From the NCBI RefSeq assembly GCF_008727875.1, contig NZ_VTWS01000001.1, forward strand, positions 124,001-188,000: 64,000 nt of DNA, in the 5' to 3' direction. A program made the translations under genes and the position numbers. Positions 1 through 7,720 of the stretch are shown here, one piece after another. The notes beneath the pieces were generated by a model. It ran no database searches and was not told the DNA's origin. It saw only the letters and a program-made list of their open reading frames with translations. The DNA is from Larkinella humicola (GTDB taxonomy: Bacteria > Bacteroidota > Bacteroidia > Cytophagales > Spirosomataceae). Positions within the stretch are counted from its first letter, which is position 1. Each line of letters starts with the position of its first letter.

Positions 1-196
1 TATCCGATCCGTCCAGGCGCGTGGGCATTCCCACCACAAACGCTTCGACCGGTTCAATGGTAACATACCGTTTCAGGTAGTCCAGCAACTGATGCGTCGG
101 AACGGTTTCCAGCGCCGTCGCAATAATCTGCAACGGGTCGGTAACCGACAAACCGGTACGCTTCGTTCCGTAATCAATAGCCAGTAATCGGGGCAA
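1..196 (-). CDS. ruvX: Holliday junction resolvase RuvX/YqgF (5' part, runs off window)
   Basis: This is the N-terminal 65 codons of a RuvX (YqgF) RNase H-fold nuclease, proposed to resolve Holliday junctions or process pre-16S rRNA. The translation opens PRLLAIDYGTKRTGLSVTDP, with the family's N-terminal Asp-Tyr-Gly metal-site motif, and continues to VVGMPTRLDGSD, the second family signature. The gene continues beyond base 1. No ATG is available. TTG at 194-196 is the best start, as it sits about 20 nt after a Bacteroidota -7 box on the same strand. It is divergent from the NUDIX gene. Confidence 0.85.
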   Translation of the reverse strand, partial: MPRLLAIDYGTKRTGLSVTDPLQIIATALETVPTHQLLDYLKRYVTIEPVEAFVVGMPTRLDGSD

Positions 197-218
197 AGTA
201 ACTTTTGTTAAATGAATT

Positions 219-227
219 GCAAATATA
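219..227 (-). promoter_or_regulatory. Bacteroidota -7 box for ruvX
   Basis: On the minus strand this reads TATATTTGC, matching the TAnnTTTG(C) -7 element of the Bacteroidota primary sigma factor. It is placed so that transcription would begin about 15-20 nt before the TTG start of ruvX. A similar TATATTG on the plus strand at 250-256 could serve the divergent NUDIX gene. The -33 element was not clear. Confidence 0.55.
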
Positions 228-279
228 CGGAAATCCGAACGGGGGTGTTTATATTGACCGCAAATCCTTCGTTGAACCG

Positions 280-777
280 ATGCCAAAGATGAATTTTTGT
301 CCCCAATGCGGTAGTTCGCTTACGCCCGGTTTTGCCGGAGGTCGTGAACGGCTCGTGTGTTCAGCCGCCTGCGGTTACATTTTTTGGAACAATCCGCTGC
401 CGGTCGTGGGTGCGATTGTCGAATACGACAACGATACCGTCATCCTGATTCAAAACCGGGGCTGGCCGACTGAATGGTTTGGTTTGGTAACGGGTTTTCT
501 GGAACCGGGCGAAGAACCGGATCAGGCGGTTTTGCGGGAAATCAAGGAGGAAATCGGACTGGATGCCGAAATTGTGGAGCGGCTGGGCGTCTACACGTTT
601 TACCAGCGCAACGAAGTCATCATCACGTACCACGTCCGGGCGTGGGGCGACATTAAAATTGACGAAGAAGAACTTCAGGATTACAAACTGGTTCCGATCA
701 ATGCGCTGAAACCGTGGCCGTTCGGAACCGGCCCGGCGGTGCGGGACTGGCTAAAAAAGCGAAATAACAGGTCGTAA
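280..777 (+). CDS. NUDIX hydrolase with N-terminal zinc ribbon
   Basis: NUDIX pyrophosphohydrolase acting on a nucleoside diphosphate derivative; the substrate cannot be told from sequence. The N-terminus has CPQCG and a second cysteine pair (CSAAC), a zinc ribbon as in NudC-like proteins. The NUDIX box GFLEPGEEPDQAVLREIKEE-IGL is complete, with the catalytic REIKEE core intact. The frame is open from a TTG at 205, but that would overlap the divergent ruvX promoter. ATG at 280 (or 289, just before NFCPQCG) lies 24-33 nt after a TATATTG box and fits family N-termini better. About 165 aa. Confidence 0.88.
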   Translation: MPKMNFCPQCGSSLTPGFAGGRERLVCSAACGYIFWNNPLPVVGAIVEYDNDTVILIQNRGWPTEWFGLVTGFLEPGEEPDQAVLREIKEEIGLDAEIVERLGVYTFYQRNEVIITYHVRAWGDIKIDEEELQDYKLVPINALKPWPFGTGPAVRDWLKKRNNRS

Positions 778-815
778 TCGATCCTACAATACAAGAGTCA
801 ATACACACACAAGCT

Positions 816-1196
816 TTATCTGCCCCAGAGATTCGTGCCATATAGCACCGCAATCTCTTCCCGATCTTTTTTGAACTGCGCAAAGGTTTCGGGGTGATCG
901 AGGTTAAGCTTCTCCCCATCACAATAATATTGATGCTGATTTGTAGAGCTGGCGTAGCCATTCTGCACTTCAATTACATTTCTGCCTTTGTAGCGATACA
1001 ACACAATTCCGTTGATCAATGGGCCTCCCTGAAATAATTTAAACTGGTCATTCAGCCATTTCAAATTGTTGAGCGGGTCCCTGACGCCACATACCACGAG
1101 CTGCCCATTGGCGTATCTTTCTGGTTCAGGCTCTTTATCACAGGCCGCAAGGAAGACAAATAGCAGCAGGAACCGATAACCGGTATATTTTTTCAT
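816..1196 (-). CDS. Small predicted lipoprotein of unknown function
   Basis: 126-aa protein beginning MKKYTGYRFLLLFVFLAACD: a short basic N-terminus, hydrophobic core and a LAAC lipobox, so it is probably lipid-anchored in the envelope. The mature part starts with an acidic EPEPE stretch and has two cysteines (VVCGVRDP and YYCDGEK) that could form a disulfide. The frame stays open upstream to 1433, but that extension reads through the inverted repeat at 1302-1470 and lacks coding character. ATG at 1194-1196 is therefore the start. I do not recognise a family. The 3' end faces the NUDIX gene across a 38-bp gap. Confidence 0.72.
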   Translation of the reverse strand: MKKYTGYRFLLLFVFLAACDKEPEPERYANGQLVVCGVRDPLNNLKWLNDQFKLFQGGPLINGIVLYRYKGRNVIEVQNGYASSTNQHQYYCDGEKLNLDHPETFAQFKKDREEIAVLYGTNLWGR

Positions 1197-1301
1197 CAGC
1201 ACATCAAGGGTTTGTTCTTTTGTGAGACCCTGAAAAGCATCTGTGAGTTGGAAGCGGAAAACGCAAAGAAACAACAGTAGCACGAATCGACCCGGTCTTG
1301 C

Positions 1302-1470
1302 CCCATTGGGGCACAACAGCAAAGCGTCGGTAGCCCAACGTAATGATTTTTTCCAACGTGCCGTAAGGTACGCGACCGCATTGTTACGACGGCCGTCGCG
1401 TACCTTACGGAATGCTGACGGGGTAAACCGCATTATTTCTACCGACGCTTCGCTGTTAAACCCCGATGGG
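1302..1470. repeat. Imperfect 169-bp inverted repeat (element F)
   Basis: Two arms face each other. The outer parts (1302-1333 and 1439-1470) share about 32 bp with a few mismatches, including AGCGTCGGTAG. The inner parts (1361-1376 and 1395-1410) form a perfect 16-bp stem around CCGTAAGGTACGCGAC with an 18-nt loop. The stretch between outer and inner parts is diverged. It fills most of the 336-bp gap between the lipoprotein gene (5' end 1196) and the VOC gene (3' end 1533). It looks like a mobile or relic palindromic element with no coding role. Confidence 0.75.
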
Positions 1471-1507
1471 CCAATAGAGTCCAGTTAAAAATCTGGCTTA
1501 GGCGAAA

Positions 1508-1538
1508 CCGCTGACAGGGTTTTCAACCGCTGTCAGGG
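1508..1538. repeat. CCGCTGACAGGG hairpin repeat (element G), copy 1
   Basis: Reads CCGCTGACAGGGTTTTC followed by AACCGCTGTCAGGG, so CTGACAG and CTGTCAG can pair. The same phrase occurs twice in tandem at 36273-36353. This copy overlaps the 3' end of the VOC gene and supplies its stop codon (1533-1535). Confidence 0.7.
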
Positions 1539-1913
1539 TTCCGGGGCCGCATAGGTCACGATGTCAATCCCGATTCCGTTCGGGTCGACGATGGCGAAGT
1601 GACGGTCACCCCAGGGTTCGTCGCGGAGTTCAATTTCGATCGGTACATTCAACGATTGGATGTGTTCGTATTCGGCATCGACATCGTCCACTTCAATCGT
1701 CAGGTAGACGCCTTCACCGGTAAACGGTTTCTGGAAAACCGGTCGTTGCGACGGGTGATTCGGTTGCAGAAAACTCAGTTCAGCCTGCTGATTGGGCGTG
1801 TGCAGCAACAGATAAAAATCATTTTCAAACGTGATGCCGAAGTTCAGAACGGTTTGGTAAAACGCCTTCGTTTCGGCCAGTTTGTCGGTAATAATGCCTG
1901 CGTTCAGTTTCAT
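1533..1913 (-). CDS. VOC-superfamily (glyoxalase/bleomycin-resistance fold) protein
   Basis: 126-aa single-module vicinal oxygen chelate protein. It shows the usual order: MKLNAGIITDKLAETKAFYQ (first beta-alpha unit), LTIEVDDVDAEYEHIQ (second half) and EPWGDRHFAIVDPNGIGID, the typical C-terminal Asp-Pro-Asn-Gly turn. Members are metal enzymes, binding proteins or resistance proteins; substrate unknown here. It lies 12 bp downstream of the GyrI-like gene on the same strand, so the two are probably co-transcribed. Its stop codon falls inside element G. Confidence 0.85.
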   Translation of the reverse strand: MKLNAGIITDKLAETKAFYQTVLNFGITFENDFYLLLHTPNQQAELSFLQPNHPSQRPVFQKPFTGEGVYLTIEVDDVDAEYEHIQSLNVPIEIELRDEPWGDRHFAIVDPNGIGIDIVTYAAPEP

Positions 1914-1925
1914 AACGATACGGTT

Positions 1926-2384
1926 TTAAAGAACTCCCAGGTGGATTTGCGTCACGTTATTGGCCGGATTTTCGAAATCCATGTGGACATACACTTCCCG
2001 GTTGACGGCACTCAGCCGGTGTCCGTTCTGCAACAAACCGCCGACCAATGGTCCGTAGGTTGCCGCCAGATTGTCCCAACTGCCAGGGTGTTCGGCAAAA
2101 CCGCTATTGAAGGAATCCAGACTTTTAAACGCCAGCCCCTCAGCCGGTTCGCCCTGCGTCGACTGAACGGGCAGCACAATATCCAGGTCAAAAACCGTGT
2201 CCGGTTTCCCGTCGACGCCGGTGTATTGCCAGCAAATCGGCCCGGTGATTTCGAGATCGAGCCGGACGGCTTCGCGGTACAGTTGCCGGGCCACGGTGCG
2301 GACGAAGGGGGTCAAACCCGCCAGCGTGGTCCGGGTTGAAAAAGCCAGGGTGGTGAGCGGTTTCGCTTCTTTGAGTTGCATCAT
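1926..2384 (-). CDS. GyrI-like / effector-binding domain protein
   Basis: 152 aa from an ATG at 2382-2384 (an ATG at 2379-2381 follows directly; the open frame to 2411 begins at a non-ATG codon). The order matches the GyrI-like/AraC effector-binding fold: an N-terminal strand with LAFSTRTTL, ITGPICWQYTG, DLDIVLPV, then the helix motif HPGSWDNLAATYGPLVGGLL and REVYVHMDF. Such stand-alone domains bind small hydrophobic ligands or inhibit partner proteins. It lies between the WYL regulator (76 bp upstream) and the VOC gene (12 bp downstream), suggesting one ligand-responsive unit. Confidence 0.75.
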   Translation of the reverse strand: MMQLKEAKPLTTLAFSTRTTLAGLTPFVRTVARQLYREAVRLDLEITGPICWQYTGVDGKPDTVFDLDIVLPVQSTQGEPAEGLAFKSLDSFNSGFAEHPGSWDNLAATYGPLVGGLLQNGHRLSAVNREVYVHMDFENPANNVTQIHLGVL

Positions 2385-2460
2385 ACTGGTGTTTGATAGA
2401 GGATGCAACAAAGTAAACGCCCGGTTGTGACAGCCGTATGTCAGCAGGCTTGCGGTATTT

Positions 2461-3423
2461 TCAGGAATTGACGCGTTCCGACAAGTAATGCGCCTGCACT
2501 TCCTGCGCCAGTTCTTTCATGGTTTCGTGCAGCACATCGGGCGATTCTACCTCCACCCACTGGCCGAACATCAGCAGCCAGCGACCCACTTCCCGCACAC
2601 ACTGGGTCATGAACTTCATCCGAACCCATCGCCCGGCGTCTTCCTCTTCCGAGACGTAGCCGTAGTGGTACTTCATTTCCTGAATATGCCGCACCACTTG
2701 TTTGTCAAACCGCACCACCACCTCCTCCAGATGCTGCGTTTGCTGGATTTTTTCGAGGTACGCCGTCAGTGTAAGGCGGTTTTGGCTCGAATAGGTATGC
2801 CCGGTATGGTTCAGTTGCCGGATTCGGTCGACCCGAAAATCGCGGTAGTCCTGCCGAAGGCGGCAAAACGCAATGAGATGCCAGCCCGCTCCGTAATGAT
2901 ACAAGCCCACGGGTTCCACCTCCCGGTCGGTCGTTTCGTCCTTGTAGGCCGACCGATAATCCAGTTGTAAAACCTGTTGCTGCCCGATGGCGCGCTGAAT
3001 ATCGACCAGCAGGGCATCCGAAAACGGGGGCGTCGTGGGGCGTTTGGCCACCTGAACGCGCGGTTCCAGATCCTCGAGATGCTCCTGGTCCTTGCGTTTC
3101 AGCACCGATTTGATTTTGTACAAAGCCGATTCAAATTCCGTCCGAATCGATTCGTCCGCAAATTTTTCAATCACTTTGGCCCCAAACAGCAGCGCGCTGG
3201 CTTCTTCGCGGGTGAGCATCACTGGCGGCAGGTGGTAATCTTCCAGAAAATAGCCAATTCCGGCTTCGGCACCAATCGGCACGCCCGCTTCCTCCAGCGA
3301 GCGAATGTCCCGGTAAATCGTCCGCAAACTGGTGCCGAAACGTTTGGCCAGTTCCTGCGCTTTGACAACGCGTTTGGTCTGGAGGTGAATCAGAATGGCG
3401 GTCAGGCGGTCGATGCGGTTCAT
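2461..3423 (-). CDS. YafY-family HTH-WYL transcriptional regulator
   Basis: 320-aa DNA-binding regulator. Residues about 1-60 form a winged HTH (MNRIDRLTAILIHLQTKRVV, then FGTSLRTIYRDIRSLEEAGV). A WYL ligand/nucleic-acid-sensing domain follows in the middle (VEPVGLYHYGAGWHLIAFCR, with DFRVDRI), then a C-terminal WCX extension. The frame is open to 3501, but ATG at 3421-3423 gives the conserved MNRIDRL start and lies just after a -7 promoter box. It probably controls the GyrI-like and VOC genes downstream, as WYL regulators often act on adjacent genes (inference). Confidence 0.9.
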   Translation of the reverse strand: MNRIDRLTAILIHLQTKRVVKAQELAKRFGTSLRTIYRDIRSLEEAGVPIGAEAGIGYFLEDYHLPPVMLTREEASALLFGAKVIEKFADESIRTEFESALYKIKSVLKRKDQEHLEDLEPRVQVAKRPTTPPFSDALLVDIQRAIGQQQVLQLDYRSAYKDETTDREVEPVGLYHYGAGWHLIAFCRLRQDYRDFRVDRIRQLNHTGHTYSSQNRLTLTAYLEKIQQTQHLEEVVVRFDKQVVRHIQEMKYHYGYVSEEEDAGRWVRMKFMTQCVREVGRWLLMFGQWVEVESPDVLHETMKELAQEVQAHYLSERVNS

Positions 3424-3441
3424 TTCGGGGTGCAGTTTTCT

Positions 3442-3450
3442 GCAAAGGTA
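3442..3450 (-). promoter_or_regulatory. Bacteroidota -7 box for the WYL regulator
   Basis: The minus strand reads TACCTTTGC, a match to TAnnTTTGC, 19 nt before the ATG at 3423. A TTG lies 21 nt further upstream (3472-3474), consistent with a -33 element. This supports the short start for the regulator. Confidence 0.6.
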
Positions 3451-3586
3451 ACCAGACTGCGGTTTCAGCGGCAATTCGATCGGTTTGTTTCCGGTAAACA
3501 TTTTTTTGAAAGCCGCGTGGGGGTAGGACGCAGGATGACGGTCATAGGAGCAGATTCGGGATAACAGAACCCGGTTTTATCAACTT

Positions 3587-3594
3587 TATATTGC
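3587..3594 (+). promoter_or_regulatory. Probable -7 box for the surface-repeat gene
   Basis: TATATTGC, one base short of the TAnnTTTGC consensus, 35 nt upstream of the ATG at 3630. A purine-rich AAAAGGAAC lies between it and the start. Confidence 0.4.
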
Positions 3595-3629
3595 ACAACA
3601 GTAAACACCCATAAAAAGGAACAATTGCC

Positions 3630-4811
3630 ATGAAAAAAATACTCGTACTAGCCACTTCCCTGTTTTGTTTTGCCGCACCGGCCTATTCGCAGGATACGGA
3701 TTCTCTCCGAACGGAATTGAAAGAAGCCCGACAAAACCGGTATCCCATCCGCCCCGCCCAGATCGGTTTTGTGCCGCCCCTGAGCACCAACGGACTCGAC
3801 AACGCCCTGTTCAGCAACCGGTTTTCGTTGAATTTGCTCGGCGGGTATGCCGCGGCCCTGGACGGCATCGAGTTCAGCGGTTTGTTCAGCCTGGAGAAAG
3901 ATTATGCCAAGGGAGCGCAGTTTTCGGGTATCCTGAACGGAGTCAGAAATGAAGTCGATGGCGCGCAATTTGCCGGAATTGTCAACGCCGTGGGTGGCCC
4001 ACTCTACGGAGCCCAGTTCGGCGGGATTGTCAACGTCGTCGGAAAAAGCGTGAAAGGGGCGCAGTTTGCCGGGATTGCCAACCTCTCCGGGTCGCAACTG
4101 ACCGGCGCGCAAGTGGGCGGCATTGCGAACGTGACGAAGGGAGCTGTGAAAGGCGCGCAGATTGCCGGGATTGCCAATCTGGCTGAATCGGTCGAAGGCT
4201 TGCAGATCGCGGGCATTGCCAACGTGGCGAAACGCGTGAAAGGCACCCAGATCGGGCTGATCAACGTGGCCGAAAACGTCGACGGCGCGCAGATCGGTTT
4301 GCTGAATCTTTCCAAAAACGGCTACCACCGCTTCGAAATCTGGGCGGGTGACGCCCTGCACGCCAACATCGGCTTCAAAATGGGTGGAAACCGCAAGTTT
4401 TACAACATATTCGCCCTCGGAGCGGCCTGGCCCAAAAACGACAACGTCCGTTGGAACAGCCTCCGCTGGGGCTATGGTTACGGAATTGGTACCAACCAGT
4501 TTATCGGCAAACGCAACCAGATCAGCATCGAAGCCCTGACCTACCAGATTCAGGAAGAAGGCAACCACTGGGAAGATCTCAATTTGCTGAATCAGGCCCG
4601 GGTAAGTTTCATTTTGCCGATTCATAACCGCATTGCCGTCACCGTAACGCCCACCTTCAATGTGCAGGTAACAAAATTTGAAACCCGCGAAGGAACCGGA
4701 ACGGAATGGGTCAAATGGGACGTGTACGACAAGACGTTCAGCCGCCGGTGGTCGGACGAAGAAGTCCGGGTTCGGATGTGGCCGGGCCTCAATGTCGGAA
4801 TTCAATTTTAA
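3630..4811 (+). CDS. LA_2272-type surface-repeat protein
   Basis: 393-aa secreted protein of unknown function. Residues 1-21 are a signal peptide (MKKILVLATSLFCFAAPAYS). Residues about 79-230 hold some nine to ten imperfect repeats of roughly 14-18 aa built on G-A-Q-F/I-x-G-I-x-N, such as GAQFAGIVN, GAQVGGIAN, GLQIAGIAN and GTQIGLINV. This is the pattern of the LA_2272 surface repeat known from Leptospira proteins. Residues 231-393 (FEIWAGDALHANIGFKMG to GLNVGIQF) look like alternating amphipathic strands ending in aromatic Phe, as in an outer-membrane barrel. I infer a periplasm- or surface-exposed repeat tract joined to a barrel. A strong hairpin follows the stop. Confidence 0.85.
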   Translation: MKKILVLATSLFCFAAPAYSQDTDSLRTELKEARQNRYPIRPAQIGFVPPLSTNGLDNALFSNRFSLNLLGGYAAALDGIEFSGLFSLEKDYAKGAQFSGILNGVRNEVDGAQFAGIVNAVGGPLYGAQFGGIVNVVGKSVKGAQFAGIANLSGSQLTGAQVGGIANVTKGAVKGAQIAGIANLAESVEGLQIAGIANVAKRVKGTQIGLINVAENVDGAQIGLLNLSKNGYHRFEIWAGDALHANIGFKMGGNRKFYNIFALGAAWPKNDNVRWNSLRWGYGYGIGTNQFIGKRNQISIEALTYQIQEEGNHWEDLNLLNQARVSFILPIHNRIAVTVTPTFNVQVTKFETREGTGTEWVKWDVYDKTFSRRWSDEEVRVRMWPGLNVGIQF

Positions 4812-4854
4812 CGCACACTGTTGTAGCAAACCACCCACCAGTAGGGATCAATCG

Positions 4855-4888
4855 AATCGGTTGGAAGCCAGGTTGCTTCCAACCGATT
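4855..4888. terminator. Hairpin terminator
   Basis: Perfect 14-bp stem AATCGGTTGGAAGC / GCTTCCAACCGATT with a 6-nt loop, followed by TTTA. It lies between the convergent surface-repeat gene and the DUF4143 ATPase gene and could serve both. Confidence 0.75.
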
Positions 4889-4928
4889 TTAGTGCAGGCT
4901 GGTCGACATAGCAGGGTTCATTTGTCCC

Positions 4929-6083
4929 TTAATTCAACCCATCCAATTCATTGATGGTCAGCACCCGGGCGTCAGTCCGCTGCTGGGCGTCATTCCCTCC
5001 GTACACCAGTGTCGAGGTAGTTTGAGGAGCCAGTTTCTGGAAGTAGTCCAAGCCTTTAAAAAAGTCCGGCTGAATGGTTCGCCCTGATTTAATTTCAACC
5101 GCCGTCAGGCTCTTGCCCCGGTCAATGAGCAGATCAATTTCGTGATTCGATTGATCCGACCAGAAATAAAACGGCGGTCGCTGACCCTGGTTCAGCCAGT
5201 TTTTGGTCAGTTCGTTGATGATTAAATTTTCAAAAAGGGCACCGCGGGCAAAATGAACCCCCAGATCATCGACCGACCGGATGCCCAACAAATAGGCCGC
5301 CAATCCCGTATCGTAGAAATAGACCTTCGGTGTTTTCACAATGCGCTTGCTGAAATTTTGATAATATGGAGGCAATCGATACGCAATGAATGAGGTTTCA
5401 AGCACCGTCAGCCACGCGTTGACGGTTTTGTTATCAATACCCAACTCCACCGCCAAACTCTGCTGGTTGAACAACTGCCCGATGCGTCCTGCCAGCAACT
5501 GAATGAATTTCTGAAATAGATTTAAATTCAGAATATTTTTGACTTGGCGCACGTCACGCTCTACGTACGTTTGCAGGTAACTATCGTAGAAACCGTCGGC
5601 GTCGATATCGTGTACGAGTTTTCGCGGATAGGACCCACTAACGATATAGGTCTCCCACGACGCGGGCTGATATGTCGTACTTCGAAGTTCCTGCCACGAC
5701 AAAGGCAGCAGGTTGAATACTGCCACCCGCCCCGCCAGCGATTGAGTGATCGACTTCATCAACAGGAAATTTTGTGATCCGGTCAGGATGTATTCGCCGG
5801 TGCGTTGCCGCTCGTCGGTTGCCACCTGCAGATAAGAAAACAGGTCCGGCACATATTGTACTTCATCCAGAATCACCCCGTTCTGATAGGTTTCCAGAAA
5901 CCCTTTCGGGTCTTGCCGGGCAAATTCCCGTTCGGCCAAACGTTCCAGACTCACATATCGGTAATCGGGTTTTAGAAACTTTGCCAGTGTGGTTTTCCCC
6001 GATTGGCGCGGCCCGGTAATGGTGATAATTGGATATTTCCGAAGCATCTCGGAAGCCCGATGCGTAAGCTGACGATCGATCAT
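4929..6083 (-). CDS. AAA+ ATPase with C-terminal DUF4143
   Basis: 384-aa protein of the stand-alone ATPase/DUF4143 family, whose cellular role is not established. Walker A is at residues 24-32 (GPRQSGKTT) and Walker B near 69-75 (GVILDEVQ). The sensor region reads YILTGSQNFLL, and a winged-helix segment follows (LAVELGIDNKTVNAWLTVLE). DUF4143 ends with a nuclease-like EIDLLIDRG...AVEIKSG motif (DUF4143 core resembles PD-(D/E)XK folds). It appears full length. Its ATG is the last codon-sized piece of a perfect palindrome (6080-6140), so the leader RNA could fold over the start. No toxin or partner gene is adjacent. Confidence 0.92.
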   Translation of the reverse strand: MIDRQLTHRASEMLRKYPIITITGPRQSGKTTLAKFLKPDYRYVSLERLAEREFARQDPKGFLETYQNGVILDEVQYVPDLFSYLQVATDERQRTGEYILTGSQNFLLMKSITQSLAGRVAVFNLLPLSWQELRSTTYQPASWETYIVSGSYPRKLVHDIDADGFYDSYLQTYVERDVRQVKNILNLNLFQKFIQLLAGRIGQLFNQQSLAVELGIDNKTVNAWLTVLETSFIAYRLPPYYQNFSKRIVKTPKVYFYDTGLAAYLLGIRSVDDLGVHFARGALFENLIINELTKNWLNQGQRPPFYFWSDQSNHEIDLLIDRGKSLTAVEIKSGRTIQPDFFKGLDYFQKLAPQTTSTLVYGGNDAQQRTDARVLTINELDGLN

Positions 6084-6140
6084 GGTATTTTTCTGACAAT
6101 TTAGGAATTTAATTCCTAAATTGTCAGAAAAATACCATGA
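6080..6140. repeat. Perfect 61-bp palindrome at the ATPase start
   Basis: Thirty-base arms (6080-6109 and 6111-6140) are exact reverse complements around a single T at 6110. The left arm contains the ATPase start codon (6081-6083). The right arm ends with a mirror-image ATG (6137-6139) that opens only a nine-codon frame. The AT-rich core TTAGGAATT/AATTCCTAA could be a dimer-binding operator or form a cruciform or RNA hairpin. Confidence 0.9.
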
Positions 6141-6197
6141 AGTGCAACTTTATGGGGATAGAGTAGAATATTTGAAGAAACTTCATCAATTTTACAA

Positions 6198-6211
6198 CAC
6201 CGTGAACGGTG
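6198..6211. promoter_or_regulatory. Operator-like dyad upstream of the ArsR gene
   Basis: CACCGTGAACGGTG, a perfect 6-bp dyad with a 2-nt spacer, about 70 nt upstream of the ArsR start. ArsR-family repressors bind such short dyads near their own promoters; assignment here is only positional. Confidence 0.3.
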
Positions 6212-6282
6212 ACGTTCAGCACTTTGTAGTATTCTCAACGACCGTATTCTGTTTAAACCGGACCCAACATCCGGCTCAGCCA

Positions 6283-6552
6283 ATGGATAACAAGTTTATT
6301 GAAAAAGCGTCGGGTGCCATTGCCGATAAATACCGGTTGCAAATTTTGCTGGCCCTTTCCGAAAAAGGAAGTTTGAACAATTCGGATATTCAGGAAATGA
6401 CCGGACTGTCGCAACCCTGCGTTTCACACCACGTCAAGACCCTGATCGACAGCGGACTCGTCAACTCCCACAAAGAAGGCCGCAACCAGAACCTGAGTTT
6501 AAATAAAGAGGGATTGAAGGACTTGTCGGGCTTCCTGACGAAGCTGACTTAA
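6283..6552 (+). CDS. ArsR-family winged-helix transcriptional regulator
   Basis: 89-aa protein that is essentially one winged HTH: KYRLQILLALSEKG, SNNSDIQEMTGL-like recognition region (LNNSDIQEMTGLSQPCVSHH) and HKEGRNQNLSLN wing. No metal-binding CxC motif is present in the recognition helix, so it may sense something other than metal. ATG at 6283 (MDNKFIEKASG) is preferred. The open frame upstream to 6121 begins at a non-ATG codon inside the palindrome and reads non-coding sequence. The Old Yellow Enzyme gene follows 74 bp downstream and is a likely target. Confidence 0.85.
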   Translation: MDNKFIEKASGAIADKYRLQILLALSEKGSLNNSDIQEMTGLSQPCVSHHVKTLIDSGLVNSHKEGRNQNLSLNKEGLKDLSGFLTKLT

Positions 6553-6626
6553 AAAATTTTCCCTAATACATTCAAACTTTTAAATGTATGGATGCGTTAT
6601 TCCCCCGAACCAAGACATCCATCGCT

Positions 6627-7718
6627 ATGCATAAGTTACTTTTTTCCCCCGTTCAACTCGGTACACTGACCCTCACCAACCGAATCGCCATGGCTCCGAT
6701 GACCCGCAGCCGGGCTTATAACAACATCCCCAACGAACTGATTGCCAATTATTACGGCCAACGGGCTTCGGCGGGTTTAATCATTTCCGAAGGCGTTTCG
6801 CCTTCCCCCAACGGTTTGGGTTATGCCCGGATTCCGGGTATTTTCAGTGCCGAACAAGTGGCGGGCTGGAAACTGACGACGCAGGCTGTTCACGAAAAAG
6901 GCGGGCATATTTTTGTGCAATTGATGCACACCGGCCGCATTGGCCACCCTCTTAATTTGCCAGCCGGTGCCGAGGTGGTTGCGCCGTCGGCGATTGCAGC
7001 CGAGGGTCCGATGTGGACGGATCAGGAAGGTATGCAGGCCAACGCCCAGCCCCGCGAGTTGACCACCGACGAGGTAAAGCAAACGATTCAGGAATTTGTT
7101 CAGGCGGCTAAAAACGCCGTGGAAGCCGGTTTTGACGGTATCGAGTTACACGGTGCCAATGGCTATCTGATCGAGCAGTTTTTAAATCCGAACAGCAACC
7201 AGCGCTCCGACGAATACGGCGGCAGCGTCGAAAACCGCGCCCGTTTCGCCCTGGAAATTGCTGAACAATCGGCGCAGGCCATTGGAAAGGATCGCGTTGG
7301 CATCCGGTTTTCGCCCTACGGTGTGTTCAACGACATGCCAAACTACCCGGAAATCGACGAAACGTACACCTACCTGGCCGAAAAACTGAACGACCTGGGT
7401 ATCGTTTACCTCCACGTCATCAATACCGCAGCCCCGGAAGGAGCCGAAACCACCGTACCGCTGCTCAAAACCATTCGGGAAAAATTCAGCAATACGCTGA
7501 TTCTGAACAGTAAATATACCGCTGAACGCGCCGAAGAAGACTTGCAAAACGGCCTGGGCGACCTGGTTGCGTTTGGGTATCCGTTCATTGCGAACCCGGA
7601 TCTGGTCGAACGGCTGAGCACCGGCGCTGAACTGGCCCAGGCCGACCCCGCAACGTTTTATGCCGGTGGCGAAAAAGGGTTCATCGATTACCCCGCGCTG
7701 GTTGAAGCGCAGGTGTGA
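6627..7718 (+). CDS. Old Yellow Enzyme family alkene reductase (NemA-like)
   Basis: FMN-dependent ene-reductase that reduces alpha,beta-unsaturated carbonyls, quinones or maleimides with NAD(P)H. It begins MHKLLFSPVQLGTLTLTNRI, a canonical OYE start. It carries the AMAPMTRSRA strand, the GFDGIELHGANGYLIEQFLNP motif with the active-site His-x-x-Asn type pair, and QRSDEYGGSVENRARFALEI. Near the C-terminus is LVAFGYPFIANPDL, the phosphate-binding region. About 363 aa, normal length. An in-frame ATG at 6588 would add 13 residues; homology favours 6627. Probably regulated by the upstream ArsR protein. Confidence 0.93.
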   Translation: MHKLLFSPVQLGTLTLTNRIAMAPMTRSRAYNNIPNELIANYYGQRASAGLIISEGVSPSPNGLGYARIPGIFSAEQVAGWKLTTQAVHEKGGHIFVQLMHTGRIGHPLNLPAGAEVVAPSAIAAEGPMWTDQEGMQANAQPRELTTDEVKQTIQEFVQAAKNAVEAGFDGIELHGANGYLIEQFLNPNSNQRSDEYGGSVENRARFALEIAEQSAQAIGKDRVGIRFSPYGVFNDMPNYPEIDETYTYLAEKLNDLGIVYLHVINTAAPEGAETTVPLLKTIREKFSNTLILNSKYTAERAEEDLQNGLGDLVAFGYPFIANPDLVERLSTGAELAQADPATFYAGGEKGFIDYPALVEAQV

Positions 7719-7720
7719 TA

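Noticed and set aside
1197-1433. Upstream extension of the small lipoprotein
   Set aside because: The extra residues read through the inverted repeat and precede a clear signal peptide starting at 1196.
3648-4838. Long minus-strand open frame (396 aa)
   Set aside because: It is antisense to the surface-repeat gene, which has a signal peptide, repeats and a promoter; the antisense frame has no domain.
4929-6083. DUF4143 ATPase as part of a phage or plasmid island
   Set aside because: No integrase, transposase or other mobile gene adjoins it and its composition is like its neighbours.
6121-6282. N-terminal extension of the ArsR protein
   Set aside because: It starts at a non-ATG codon within the palindrome; homology begins at 6283.
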